The notes under the pieces: model-generated | Seen by the model: only the letters and a program-made list of their open reading frames with translations | Told to the model about the DNA's origin: nothing | Databases searched by the model: none | Position numbers and translations under genes: made by a program | Part shown: positions 1 to 8,373 of the stretch, in pieces | Numbering within the stretch: position 1 is the first letter of the stretch | Layout of the letters: each line of letters opens with the position of its first letter | From: an uncultured Lachnospiraceae bacterium | GTDB taxonomy: Bacteria; Bacillota; Clostridia; Lachnospirales; Lachnospiraceae | Assembly (NCBI GenBank): GCA_902774915.1 | Contig: CACYKH010000007.1 | Span: 80,796 to 144,795 of the forward strand | DNA length: 64,000 nucleotides | Direction: 5' to 3'

Positions 1-19
1 GTATAAAGGAGTAAAAATT

Positions 20-832
20 ATGAAGAAGATGAAAAAGATACTTGCACTCGCACTTGCAGGAGCTATGGTGCTTTCATTTGCAGCATGTGGAAGTAAGGAT
101 GAAACAGCAAAGGATTCAAGCTCAAAGGAAACAATTACATTTGGTACAAATGCAGAATTCCCTCCATTTGAGTATGTAACATCAAGTGGTACAATCGGTG
201 AGTTTGATGGTATTGATATGGCTATTGCTAAGCAGATTGGTGATGACATGGGTAAGGAAGCAAAGATCAACAACATGGAGTTCGATTCACTGCTTCTTGC
301 ACTTGATAATGGACAGGTTGATGCAGTTATCGCTGGTATGACAGTAACTGATGAGAGAAAAGAGTCTTATGACTTCTCAACTCCATACTACACAGCTACA
401 CAGGTTATGATCGTTAAGGAAGACAGCGACATCCAGAAGGCTTCAGATATGAAGGATAAGAAGATCGTTGTAATCCAGGGTTATACAGGTGAGACATGTG
501 TACAGGATCTTGGATATGAGTATGAGGCATTCAAGAAGGGTACAGAGGCTGTTATGGAGCTTGTTAACGGTAAGTGTGATGTTGTAGTTATCGATTCAGC
601 TACAGCTGAGAAGTTCGTTGGTGATAACGAAGGTCTTAAGATCGTTGAGGATCCAGATACATTCGAAGCTGAGGAATATGCTATCGCAGTTAAGAAGGGT
701 AACACAGAGCTTCTTAACGAGATCAACGCTTCAATCCAGAAGATGCTTGATAACGGTACAGTATCAGAGCTTTCAGCTAAGTATCTTGATGTTGATACAG
801 AGGAAGATGCATCAGGTTCAGATGCTGAATAA
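20..832 (+). CDS. Amino-acid ABC transporter substrate-binding lipoprotein (family 3)
   Basis: Extracytoplasmic receptor that would capture a polar or charged amino acid and deliver it to an ABC permease. The N-terminus has a lysine-rich start, a hydrophobic core and a lipobox ending in Cys23 (SFAAC), so the protein should be lipid-anchored outside the membrane. From about residue 38 it shows the SBP_bac_3 pattern: FGTNAEFPPFEY opening strand, a GIDMAIAKQI helix and an AVIAGMTVT segment. A Ser/Asp/Glu-rich tail ends the protein. The ATG follows AAAGGAG at 6-12. No permease or ATPase gene lies downstream and a strong terminator follows, so partners must be upstream of the window or elsewhere. 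Ligand specificity cannot be read from sequence alone. Confidence 0.93.
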   Translation: MKKMKKILALALAGAMVLSFAACGSKDETAKDSSSKETITFGTNAEFPPFEYVTSSGTIGEFDGIDMAIAKQIGDDMGKEAKINNMEFDSLLLALDNGQVDAVIAGMTVTDERKESYDFSTPYYTATQVMIVKEDSDIQKASDMKDKKIVVIQGYTGETCVQDLGYEYEAFKKGTEAVMELVNGKCDVVVIDSATAEKFVGDNEGLKIVEDPDTFEAEEYAIAVKKGNTELLNEINASIQKMLDNGTVSELSAKYLDVDTEEDASGSDAE

Positions 833-863
833 TCTTTACAAGATAAGTTTATAAATGCTATTT

Positions 864-898
864 ACCACCAGCTTGCTGTATGTAAGCTGGTGGTTTTA
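864..898 (+). terminator. Intrinsic terminator after the binding-protein gene
   Basis: A perfect 11-bp stem (864-874 with 884-894, ACCACCAGCTT arm) and a 9-nt loop are followed by a short T tract. It ends the binding-protein transcript and separates it from the dehydrogenase gene. Confidence 0.85.
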
Positions 899-931
899 TG
901 TTATAATGAAGAATGTTGGAGGTGAACATTC

Positions 932-1708
932 GTGAATGATTCATATGCATTAGTGACAGGCGCCAGCAGTGGACTCGGCTTTGAGTTTGCGAAGCAGTTG
1001 TCGGCAAGAGGATATAAACTGATACTTGTAGCAAGAAGACGGGATAAGCTTGAGCAGGTTCAGAAGTCAATAAAAACAGAAAGCATCATTATAGCAGCAG
1101 ATTTAAGTGAGCGTGATGAATGCGTTAGGGTTATCACCGAAACCCTTGGACTTAATATAGATGTATTTATAAACAATGCAGGCTTTGGCGACTGTGGAAG
1201 GTTCTATGAAACAGATGCAAACAAAGATCTTCAAATGATAGATGTAAATGTAACTGCCATGCATCTTCTTCTGAAGATGATGCTTCAGAGGATGAAATCC
1301 TCCAAGGTTACTGGCGGTTATATTTTGAACGTTGCATCCTCTGCAGGACTTTTTCCTGCAGGTCCTTATATGGCGACTTACTATGCAACTAAGGCCTACG
1401 TCACAAGTATTACCCAGGCTATAGCAAGAGAGTTAAAAGAAGAGGATAGTGAGATATATGTCGGAGCTCTTTGCCCTGGACCTGTAGATACTGAATTTAA
1501 CGATGTAGCAAATGTGGAATTTGCACTTAAAGGAATATCTGCCGGATACTGTGTATCCTATGCACTAAAGCAGATGTTTGACAGACGAAAAGTATTAATT
1601 GTTCCAACGCTCAGAATGAAACTGGCAGTACTTGGAACAAGATTTCTTTCTAGAGATCAGGTTGTTGCATTGACAGCTGATCAGCAAAAGAAAAAACGAG
1701 ACTTATAA
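932..1708 (+). CDS. Short-chain dehydrogenase/reductase (SDR), DltE/YqjQ-like
   Basis: NAD(P)-dependent oxidoreductase of the classical SDR family; its substrate is unknown. The Rossmann motif TGASSGLG lies at residues 9-16, NNAG at 81-84, the catalytic serine in NVASSAG near 136 and the catalytic YxxxK pair at Y150/K154. CPGPVDTEF after the active site fits the family's substrate-loop region. Length (258 aa) is typical. The start is GTG at 932, chosen because GGAGG lies at 918-922. It is monocistronic: a terminator lies before it and a T-box leader after it. A TATAAT at 902-907 could be a -10 box but lacks a good -35. Confidence 0.9.
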   Translation: MNDSYALVTGASSGLGFEFAKQLSARGYKLILVARRRDKLEQVQKSIKTESIIIAADLSERDECVRVITETLGLNIDVFINNAGFGDCGRFYETDANKDLQMIDVNVTAMHLLLKMMLQRMKSSKVTGGYILNVASSAGLFPAGPYMATYYATKAYVTSITQAIARELKEEDSEIYVGALCPGPVDTEFNDVANVEFALKGISAGYCVSYALKQMFDRRKVLIVPTLRMKLAVLGTRFLSRDQVVALTADQQKKKRDL

Positions 1709-1720
1709 ATAAAATAAATC

Positions 1721-1749
1721 TTTACTTTAAAAGTATTAAGTTGTATCAT
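1721..1749 (+). promoter_or_regulatory. Candidate sigma-A promoter for the thrS leader
   Basis: TTTACT (1721-1726) and TATCAT (1744-1749) are separated by 17 bp, placing transcription start near 1757, just before the T-box stem I. Confidence 0.5.
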
Positions 1750-1756
1750 ATAAAGA

Positions 1757-2030
1757 ACTGTTGAAGAGGACATGTTCGTTGACTAAGAAGGAGTCGACAG
1801 AGAGAGGTGTCATGGCTGAGAACACCTTAGACTTTAAGTTTCGGATACTACCTCGGAGGGATTCTTAGTAAGGAAGTTACGGGAGCAAAGGCCTGGGTGA
1901 CTGCTTGAAAGGAATACGTTGATCACGAAATAATCATTTGAGAGGTCGTGCAGATTGTACGGCAATAAGGGTGGAACCGCGTAGATACTACGTCCCTGTA
2001 CTACTTATGTAGTGCAGGGATTTTTTATTA
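1757..2030 (+). promoter_or_regulatory. Threonine T-box leader with terminator
   Basis: tRNA-sensing leader that should raise thrS expression when uncharged tRNA-Thr accumulates. The T-box core AAGGGTGGAACCGCG is at 1967-1981. Stem I carries the usual AGAGAGG and GGTGTCATGGCTGAGAACACC-like distal region near 1800-1825. A Thr codon sits in the expected specifier region: ACT at 1847-1849, followed by a purine as in most T-boxes, with ACC directly after it. The terminator is a 12-bp stem (1993-2004 with 2009-2020, TTAT loop) and T6. The T-box core overlaps the antiterminator region just before it. Confidence 0.95.
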
Positions 2031-2073
2031 CCAATAAAGAAACGTTATAAAACTATTTTTAGGAGGAACGATA

Positions 2074-3888
2074 ATGAGCGATAAAGATGAAAAGAGAGAA
2101 TATTTTCTGAGTGTATACAGACACTCAATGGCACACGTAATGGCTAAGGCTGTTATGGAGATTTTTGGAAAGGAAAATGTTCAGATTGCCATCGGCCCAC
2201 AGATTGACGATGGATTCTATTATGATTTCATGCTTCCAAGAACAATCACAAATGAGGACCACAAGACTATCGAGGATAAGATGCGCGAGATCCTTAAGCG
2301 TCGTGAGGATTGGACATGTAAGGAAGTTACAAAGGATGAGGCTCTTGAGATTTTCAAGGATCAGAAGTATAAGGTTGAACTCATTAACGACCTTCCTTCT
2401 GATGAGAAGATCACTATCTACTATACAGGTGATGATTTTGTGGATCTTTGTCGTGGACCACATATCTCAAATTCTCAGGAACTTATGAATGTTTCCTACA
2501 AGGTTAAGTCTGTATCTGGTTCATACTGGAGAGGTAACGAGAAGAACGACCAGCTCCAACGTATTTATATGTACTGCTTCCCATCAAAGCAGGAGATGAA
2601 GGCTCACCTTGATTTTGTTAAGGAAGCCATGGAGCGTGACCACAAGAAGATAGGACCAGAGCAAGAGCTCTTTATGTTCGATGAGTCTGCACCTGGTATG
2701 CCATACTGGCTTCCACGTGGATTCAAGATGTACAATGCTATCCTTGATTTCTGGCGTAAACTTCATGATGAGTATGGATATCAGGAAATCCTTGCTCCAG
2801 TTATAAATCACAAGAACCTTTGGGAGACATCAGGTCACTGGGGACATTACAAAGAGAACATGTTCCTCGTTACGAATGCATCTTCTGATGAAGAGACAGG
2901 TGAAGAGGTTATAGATACAGATATCCAGTATGCTATTAAGCCTATGAACTGTCCAAATGCTATCAACGTATATAAGAATGGACTTCACAGTTACAAGGAG
3001 CTTCCAATTCGTTATAGCGAGACTCAGGTTATTCATCGCCGTGAGAAGAGTGGTGAGTTAAATGGACTCTTCCGTGTTCAGATGTTCCATCAGGATGATG
3101 ATCATACATTCCTTACAGAGGAAATGATTGAGGACGAGATTGGCGATATCATGGATATTGCTAAGTATATTTATGAGACATTTGGTCTTACATATGAGGC
3201 TGAGCTTTCAACAAGACCAGATGACTTTATGGGTGCACCAGAGCTCTGGGATGCTGCAGAGGCTTCTCTTAAGAGAATACTTGATAAGAAGTATGGCGAA
3301 GGTGGATACGAGATAAACGAAGGTGATGGTGCGTTCTACGGACCAAAGATCGACCTTAAGATGAAGGACTGCATTGGTCGTGAGTGGCAGATGGGTACTA
3401 TTCAGCTTGACTTCCAGCTCCCACTTAACTTCGACCTTAGATATGTAGCAGCTGACGGAACTCAGAAGAGACCTGTTATGATCCATAGAGCAATCTTCGG
3501 ATCATTTGAGAGATTCATCGGAATCCTTATTGAGAACTTCAAGGGTGTATTCCCATTCTGGATGTCACCATATCAGGTAGGTATTGTGCCAATCAGACCT
3601 GAGCATAATGAATATGCGAAGAAGGTTGAGAAGACTCTCAGAAAGGCTGGAGTCAGAGTTGAGGCTGATTATTCCGACGAAAATATGAAGACAAAGATTA
3701 AAGGTTTCAAGAAGTATAAAGAACCATACATTCTGATCCTTGGTGATAAGGAAGCTGAGGAAGGAACTGTATCTGTAAATGTTCGCGGAAACAAGCAGAT
3801 GAATGGTATTAAGTTAGATGATTTTGTAAATCTTTGTAAGATACAGATTGAAGAACATACACTGGAGCTTATTGATAGTGTTCAGTAG
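2074..3888 (+). CDS. thrS: Threonine--tRNA ligase, TGS-less form
   Basis: Charges tRNA-Thr in the cytoplasm. The second additional (editing) domain opens the protein: HxxxH at H17/H21 and the DLCRGPH motif with C126 and H130. The class II core follows: catalytic zinc ligand C293 in MNCPN, motif 2 around IHRREKSGELNGLFRV (about 320-335), H344, and the HRAIFGSFERFIG motif 3 region near 472. The C-terminal anticodon-binding domain begins near 510. At 604 aa it lacks the roughly 60-residue N-terminal TGS domain of canonical ThrRS. The start is firm: AGGAGG at 2061-2066 and a T-box terminator just upstream leave no room for a longer N-terminus. Regulated by the T-box. Confidence 0.97.
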   Translation: MSDKDEKREYFLSVYRHSMAHVMAKAVMEIFGKENVQIAIGPQIDDGFYYDFMLPRTITNEDHKTIEDKMREILKRREDWTCKEVTKDEALEIFKDQKYKVELINDLPSDEKITIYYTGDDFVDLCRGPHISNSQELMNVSYKVKSVSGSYWRGNEKNDQLQRIYMYCFPSKQEMKAHLDFVKEAMERDHKKIGPEQELFMFDESAPGMPYWLPRGFKMYNAILDFWRKLHDEYGYQEILAPVINHKNLWETSGHWGHYKENMFLVTNASSDEETGEEVIDTDIQYAIKPMNCPNAINVYKNGLHSYKELPIRYSETQVIHRREKSGELNGLFRVQMFHQDDDHTFLTEEMIEDEIGDIMDIAKYIYETFGLTYEAELSTRPDDFMGAPELWDAAEASLKRILDKKYGEGGYEINEGDGAFYGPKIDLKMKDCIGREWQMGTIQLDFQLPLNFDLRYVAADGTQKRPVMIHRAIFGSFERFIGILIENFKGVFPFWMSPYQVGIVPIRPEHNEYAKKVEKTLRKAGVRVEADYSDENMKTKIKGFKKYKEPYILILGDKEAEEGTVSVNVRGNKQMNGIKLDDFVNLCKIQIEEHTLELIDSVQ

Positions 3889-3916
3889 TTTTGGTGTGCT
3901 TTAAATGAGCGGTATA

Positions 3917-3940
3917 TCCCTTGAATTTTAAGGGAAATTA
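3917..3940 (+). terminator. Weak hairpin after thrS
   Basis: TCCCTT (3917-3922) pairs with AAGGGA (3930-3935) and is followed by AAATTATTAT rather than a T run, so it is at best a weak terminator. Nothing else is recognisable in the 136-nt gap before the next gene. Confidence 0.35.
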
Positions 3941-4024
3941 TTATATCATAGACAGTGATTGTGCTAGTGATTTTTAAAGTGCACAAATATGTTGTTATTA
4001 AGTGTCAAAAGTGGAGTCATTTAG

Positions 4025-4582
4025 ATGATAGATGAAGAAAAAGTAAAACTTATGACCAAGATTTCCATATACGAGAAGAATGAGGAATTTGATGGTCTTT
4101 CACTTAGCCAGTTCTATAAAGAGGACTATGTTAAGTATGGCTGTCTTAAAACTCTGGTTGCTACAACCTTCGCGTATTGGCTTTGTGTTGCCGTCTATGC
4201 GGTAATTAACTTTGAGAAGATTCTTGGTGATCTGAATCATGTTGATTACTTCAAGATGATAAGAGTATTGATGCTGGGATATGTTTCCGTCATGGCTCTT
4301 TTCTACATCTATGCATTTATCGTTTATAACTACAAGTACAGTAAAAAACGTAGAGGCCTGGTTAAGTACAACAGAATGCTTAAAAAGCTTATAAAGCTTT
4401 ATGAGGCAGATGAAAGTCACAATGATGTGCTTACAGGAAAGGTTAAAGTATATTCAGGAATTGGTGGAGATTTTGAAGATGATTTTCTTCCACCACCAGA
4501 GCAGAAGACTGATATGTTGATTCAGGAGGAAAGGAGTTTAGAGAATGGAGTCGATACTCAAGCTGAAGAATTCAATTCGTGA
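4025..4582 (+). CDS. Two-pass membrane protein of unknown function
   Basis: Not recognised. The 185-aa protein has a soluble N-terminus of about 40 residues, two hydrophobic segments (about 42-63 and 80-102), a basic KYSKKRRGLVKYNRMLKK stretch after the second one, and an acidic, proline-containing tail (EDDFLPPPEQ). The topology and basic loop suggest both termini are cytoplasmic. Its last 38 bases overlap the next membrane protein gene in another frame, so the two are translationally linked and probably act together. Upstream Shine-Dalgarno pairing is weak (GTGGAG near 4011). Confidence 0.75.
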   Translation: MIDEEKVKLMTKISIYEKNEEFDGLSLSQFYKEDYVKYGCLKTLVATTFAYWLCVAVYAVINFEKILGDLNHVDYFKMIRVLMLGYVSVMALFYIYAFIVYNYKYSKKRRGLVKYNRMLKKLIKLYEADESHNDVLTGKVKVYSGIGGDFEDDFLPPPEQKTDMLIQEERSLENGVDTQAEEFNS

Positions 4583-5456
4583 CATTTGTAGAAAACAGGA
4601 TGAAATTATTACTCCTATTCTCAGATTCATCTGGTCACTTATAGTTTTCATGTCAATACAGAAAATATATGGATATAACGATCTGGCTAGTAAGCCAGAG
4701 GTTACTATCCTTCTTGCCGTTATGGCAGCGCTTCTTCCTGATGGATTTATGTTCTTCATGGCAGGAGTGGTTATGGCCCTTCATTCATTCTCAGTTTCAC
4801 TCGAGGTTGGAGCGGTCTTTATAGTTCTGTTCGTAATCATTTATTGTGTTTACATCAGATTTTTCCCTAAGTATGCATATGCAGTCTTAATGGTTCCAGT
4901 ATTCTATGTACTGCACATTCCATTTGCTGCACCTATAGTGATTGCACTTGTAGCAGGTCTTGGTGGAGTTGTTCCAGCTGTTTGTGGAGTGGCTTTATAT
5001 TACTTCTCTCAATGTGCAGCTGAGATTAATCATCTCCTTGCTACTAAGTCAAACGAAAATGAAATTGAGGCTGTAAAGCAGCTTTCATCTGTACTTATCG
5101 GAAATAGGGATATGTACACTACAATGATTGCATTTGCTGTAACAGTTCTTACAATTGCGCTTCTGGCAAAGCTTACATTTAACTATGCTATCTATGTTGC
5201 TATGGGAGCGGGCATTGTTGTAAATATTATCGGAGCAATCCTTGCTGGTTTTATTATGAGCGAGGATGTTCCTATGGATATGGTAGTTATCGGAAGTATA
5301 GTTGGTCTTGTACTTGCTTTCATCCTTAGATTTGGACAGGGTATTCTGGATTATAAGCATACCGAGAGGGTTCAGTTCGAGGACGACGACTATTATTACT
5401 ATGTAAAAGCGGTTCCAAAGATTGATTCAGAAAAGAAGAAACACGTAGCAGAGTAA
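4545..5456 (+). CDS. Polytopic membrane protein of unknown function
   Basis: Not recognised. This 303-aa protein has about eight hydrophobic segments in two blocks (residues about 25-45, 55-75, 85-105, 110-155, then 195-260), split by a charged loop containing TKSNENEIEAVKQLSS. The C-terminal tail is acidic with a Tyr run (DDDYYYYVK) and ends with lysines. ATG at 4545 lies inside the preceding gene, after GGAGG/AAAGGAG at 4525-4535. The following cdaA starts 26 nt downstream, so this gene pair may share a transcript with the c-di-AMP genes. That position suggests an envelope role, but this is only inference. Confidence 0.8.
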   Translation: MESILKLKNSIRDICRKQDEIITPILRFIWSLIVFMSIQKIYGYNDLASKPEVTILLAVMAALLPDGFMFFMAGVVMALHSFSVSLEVGAVFIVLFVIIYCVYIRFFPKYAYAVLMVPVFYVLHIPFAAPIVIALVAGLGGVVPAVCGVALYYFSQCAAEINHLLATKSNENEIEAVKQLSSVLIGNRDMYTTMIAFAVTVLTIALLAKLTFNYAIYVAMGAGIVVNIIGAILAGFIMSEDVPMDMVVIGSIVGLVLAFILRFGQGILDYKHTERVQFEDDDYYYYVKAVPKIDSEKKKHVAE

Positions 5457-5482
5457 CTCACAAAAGGGAACGGTGAATTTCC

Positions 5483-6358
5483 ATGGATGTAATATGGACC
5501 TTCATTCAGTCCACCCTTAACAGGTTTTATTTTCCAGACCTGAAGTGGACTGACATTCTGGACATACTTATAATTGCATATATTGTTTATCACATTATTG
5601 TGTGGGTGAATTCGAGTCGAGCAAAGACCCTGATAAGGGGTATAATTGTTGTGGCTCTTTTTCTACTTTTTGCGGTAATTGCCAGACTGAATACCATCCT
5701 GTGGATTGCCAAGAACTTGATAAATGTAATCATGCTGGCAATAGTAATCCTGTTCCAGCCAGAGCTGAGGCGTGCCCTTGATGAACTGGGAAGAAAGAAC
5801 TATATTTCAAACTTCTTCAAGTCATTTAATCCAAAGGCTATGGAAGAGAAGAGCCTGGATGATAGAACTATCTATGAGCTGGTTAAAACATCCATACAGC
5901 TTTCAAAGGATAAGACAGGCGCGCTTATGGTAATAGAGCGCGATACTCCACTGGGAGAGTACATTAATACAGGTATCAGCATTGATGCTGTTGTTTCACA
6001 GCAGCTTCTTGTAAATATATTTGAGAAAAATACACCACTTCATGATGGTGCTGTAATAATCCGTAAGGACAGAGTTGTAGCTGCAACATGCTATCTGCCA
6101 CTTACAGATGCTAAAGACATTACCAAGGAACTTGGTACAAGGCACAGAGCCGGTATTGGTATCAGTGAGGTTTCTGACAGTCTTACAATTATTATTTCTG
6201 AAGAAACTGGTGGTATTTCTGTTGCATCCAAGGGTAAGCTTTATCAGAATCTTGATGAGGATGCTCTTAGAAAACAGTTATCAAAGTTCCAGGTTGCCAG
6301 AAATGAAAGGTCTTCCATGACAAAGATTCTGAAGAAGGGGGACCAGACAAATGGGTAA
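5483..6358 (+). CDS. cdaA: Membrane-bound diadenylate cyclase CdaA
   Basis: Makes cyclic di-AMP from two ATP; this second messenger controls potassium and osmolyte transport and cell-wall homeostasis in Bacillota. Three N-terminal membrane segments (about 24-41, 50-68, 74-92) precede the DAC domain. The DAC signature residues are present: DGA at 188-190 and RHR at 220-222, followed by AGIG. Length (291 aa) is normal. Start ATG 5483 lies after AAAGGGAACGG. The last 8 bases overlap cdaR, whose product is known to modulate CdaA. The usual third gene, glmM, is not here; a sirtuin gene takes that position. Confidence 0.97.
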   Translation: MDVIWTFIQSTLNRFYFPDLKWTDILDILIIAYIVYHIIVWVNSSRAKTLIRGIIVVALFLLFAVIARLNTILWIAKNLINVIMLAIVILFQPELRRALDELGRKNYISNFFKSFNPKAMEEKSLDDRTIYELVKTSIQLSKDKTGALMVIERDTPLGEYINTGISIDAVVSQQLLVNIFEKNTPLHDGAVIIRKDRVVAATCYLPLTDAKDITKELGTRHRAGIGISEVSDSLTIIISEETGGISVASKGKLYQNLDEDALRKQLSKFQVARNERSSMTKILKKGDQTNG

Positions 6359-7601
6359 AAAGATAAAGAGTGTTCTTTTTGATAATTTCCATTTTAAACT
6401 CCTTGCTCTGATGATTGCATTTCTTATGTGGTTTGTTGTCATGAACATGGAAGATAGCATTGTATCTAAGACCATTACTGACATCCCAGTTGAAATGATC
6501 AACGGAGAGACAATCCTGGAAAATGGAAATCTTTATAATGTAACTGACGGTGACAAGGTTGATATTGTTGTAAGAGGACCTAGATCAATAGTTGAGGATC
6601 TTGAAAGCTATGATTTTGAGGCAACAGCTGATTTATCACACCTTTCAGTTACAAATTCAACCACCATTAAGGTAGTTACAAATTCAAACGTTACTGCTTC
6701 TAAAGCAAAGAAGATTACAATAACACCTATTAATCAGTATGTGACACTCAGTATCGAAGAAGAGGCTGAGAAGAGTGTACCAGTAAGAGTCATTACAACC
6801 GGCGAGGTTGCTGAGGGCTATGCACCAGGTGCTGGAGTTTCAACTCCAAATATGATTACTGTGAAGGGACCTGAATCAGTGCTCTCTACAATCGTGGAGG
6901 CAAGAGCTGTAGTTGATATTTCAGGGGCTGATAAAGAGGTTGTTAAAGTCGCAAATGTAGGATGTATTGACGGATATGGTTCAGCTGTCGAAAAGGATAA
7001 TATTACCCTTTCTGCTGGAACTGTAAGCGTGAGTATTCCGGTTTATAAAACAAAGGAAGTTCCTGTTAATGTGTCTACGGCTGGCGCGGTAAGAGATGGC
7101 TACGGTGTTAAGGAAGTTAACTTTGAGCCATCTACTATAACGATTGCTGGAGATGCAAAATTACTTGAAGACGTAGAGTCTATAGATATTTCTGATGTTG
7201 TCATCACAGATGCAACAGAAAGTCTTGAGAAGAATGTTGAGATTGCAGGTTATCTTCCTGCAGATGTAATAGTTGCAGATGATACTGTAGATATTGCTGT
7301 AAGTGTTACTATTGAGCAGATGTCTGAGAGTGAGATTACAATTAACAAATCAGATATTAAGATTTTTGGTCAAAATAAGGATTACAGTTATACTATCATT
7401 TCTCCAGATTCACTTAAGGTTAAGATTAGTGGATTCTCAGAGGATATAGACGGAAAGAGCGCAAGCGATCTTGATGCAAAGGTAAATGTTAGCGAGATCG
7501 GGCCTGGAGAACGTGATGTAGAAGTATCATTCAATGAGTCAGATGTTTACACCATTAAGGATTCGTATTCGGTAAAAGTAGAGGTGAAAAAGACAGAATG
7601 A
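6351..7601 (+). CDS. cdaR: CdaA regulator, YbbR-domain protein CdaR
   Basis: Membrane-anchored partner of CdaA. A single hydrophobic segment (about residues 17-33, LLALMIAFLMWFVVMNM) is followed by an extracytoplasmic region of repeated YbbR domains; each carries a conserved pattern near VPVRVITTGEVAEGY, VPVNVSTAGAVRDGY and similar, so at least three to four domains fill residues 40-410. It overlaps cdaA by 8 nt and the next gene by 4 nt (ATGA), so synthesis of all three should be coupled. The ORF starts with ATG inside the cdaA end, preceded by GAAGAAGGGGGACC. Confidence 0.93.
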   Translation: MGKKIKSVLFDNFHFKLLALMIAFLMWFVVMNMEDSIVSKTITDIPVEMINGETILENGNLYNVTDGDKVDIVVRGPRSIVEDLESYDFEATADLSHLSVTNSTTIKVVTNSNVTASKAKKITITPINQYVTLSIEEEAEKSVPVRVITTGEVAEGYAPGAGVSTPNMITVKGPESVLSTIVEARAVVDISGADKEVVKVANVGCIDGYGSAVEKDNITLSAGTVSVSIPVYKTKEVPVNVSTAGAVRDGYGVKEVNFEPSTITIAGDAKLLEDVESIDISDVVITDATESLEKNVEIAGYLPADVIVADDTVDIAVSVTIEQMSESEITINKSDIKIFGQNKDYSYTIISPDSLKVKISGFSEDIDGKSASDLDAKVNVSEIGPGERDVEVSFNESDVYTIKDSYSVKVEVKKTE

Positions 7602-8350
7602 CAGAGATGATAGAAAAGCTGCAGGCAGCTATAAATGAATCGAACTATATAGTTTTCTTTGGTGGCGCCGGTGTTTCTACTGAAAGTGGAATACCTGATT
7701 TCAGAAGTCAGGACGGTCTTTATAATCAGAAATACAAATATCCACCAGAAGAGATAGTAAGTCATACATTCCTGGTTCATAAGACTGAGGAATTTTATGA
7801 GTTTTATAAAGACAAAATGCTTGCTCCAGATGCTGAGCCAAATGCTGCTCACTATAAGTTAGCTGAGCTTGAGAAGGCTGGTAAGCTGAAGGCTGTTATA
7901 ACACAGAATATTGACGGTCTTCATCAGGCAGCTGGAAGTAAAGAAGTGCTTGAGCTTCACGGTTCAGTGCTTAGGAATTATTGCACTAATTGTGGTAAAG
8001 AGTTCAGCAGTACTGCGGAAGATGTTCATGCAGGTGTTAAATACATCCTTGCATCTGATGGCGTTCCAAAGTGTGATGAATGTGGTGGCACAGTAAGACC
8101 AGATGTAGTCCTCTATGAAGAGGGACTGGATAACTATGTTATCAGTCGTGCCATTGAGCATATTTCTAAAGCAGATATGCTTATCATCGGTGGAACTTCC
8201 CTTGTGGTTTATCCTGCAGCCAGCTTCGTTAATTACTTTAACGGAAAGCATCTTGCAGTGCTTAATATGGCATCTACAGGAAGAGATTCACAGGCGGATA
8301 TAGTTATCCATGACAAGATAGGACAGGTCCTGTCTCAAATAACAGTATAA
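7598..8350 (+). CDS. cobB: SIR2-family NAD-dependent protein deacylase
   Basis: Removes acyl groups from lysines using NAD+. Motifs are complete: GAGVSTESGIPDFR (24-36), QNIDGLH (103-109), catalytic H121 in LHG, and zinc cysteines C129/C132 and C159/C162. The usual VVLFGE is VVLYEE here, a small change in the NAD pocket region. Length (250 aa) matches class U/III bacterial sirtuins. It starts in a 4-nt ATGA overlap with cdaR, so it is co-translated with the c-di-AMP genes; whether that link is functional is unknown. glyA follows 23 nt later. Confidence 0.93.
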   Translation: MTEMIEKLQAAINESNYIVFFGGAGVSTESGIPDFRSQDGLYNQKYKYPPEEIVSHTFLVHKTEEFYEFYKDKMLAPDAEPNAAHYKLAELEKAGKLKAVITQNIDGLHQAAGSKEVLELHGSVLRNYCTNCGKEFSSTAEDVHAGVKYILASDGVPKCDECGGTVRPDVVLYEEGLDNYVISRAIEHISKADMLIIGGTSLVVYPAASFVNYFNGKHLAVLNMASTGRDSQADIVIHDKIGQVLSQITV

Positions 8351-8373
8351 ATTATTTTATGGAGGAAATATAA

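Noticed and set aside
902-907. TATAAT as promoter of the SDR gene
   Set aside because: No -35 box at 16-18 bp, since that space is the preceding terminator hairpin; left unannotated.
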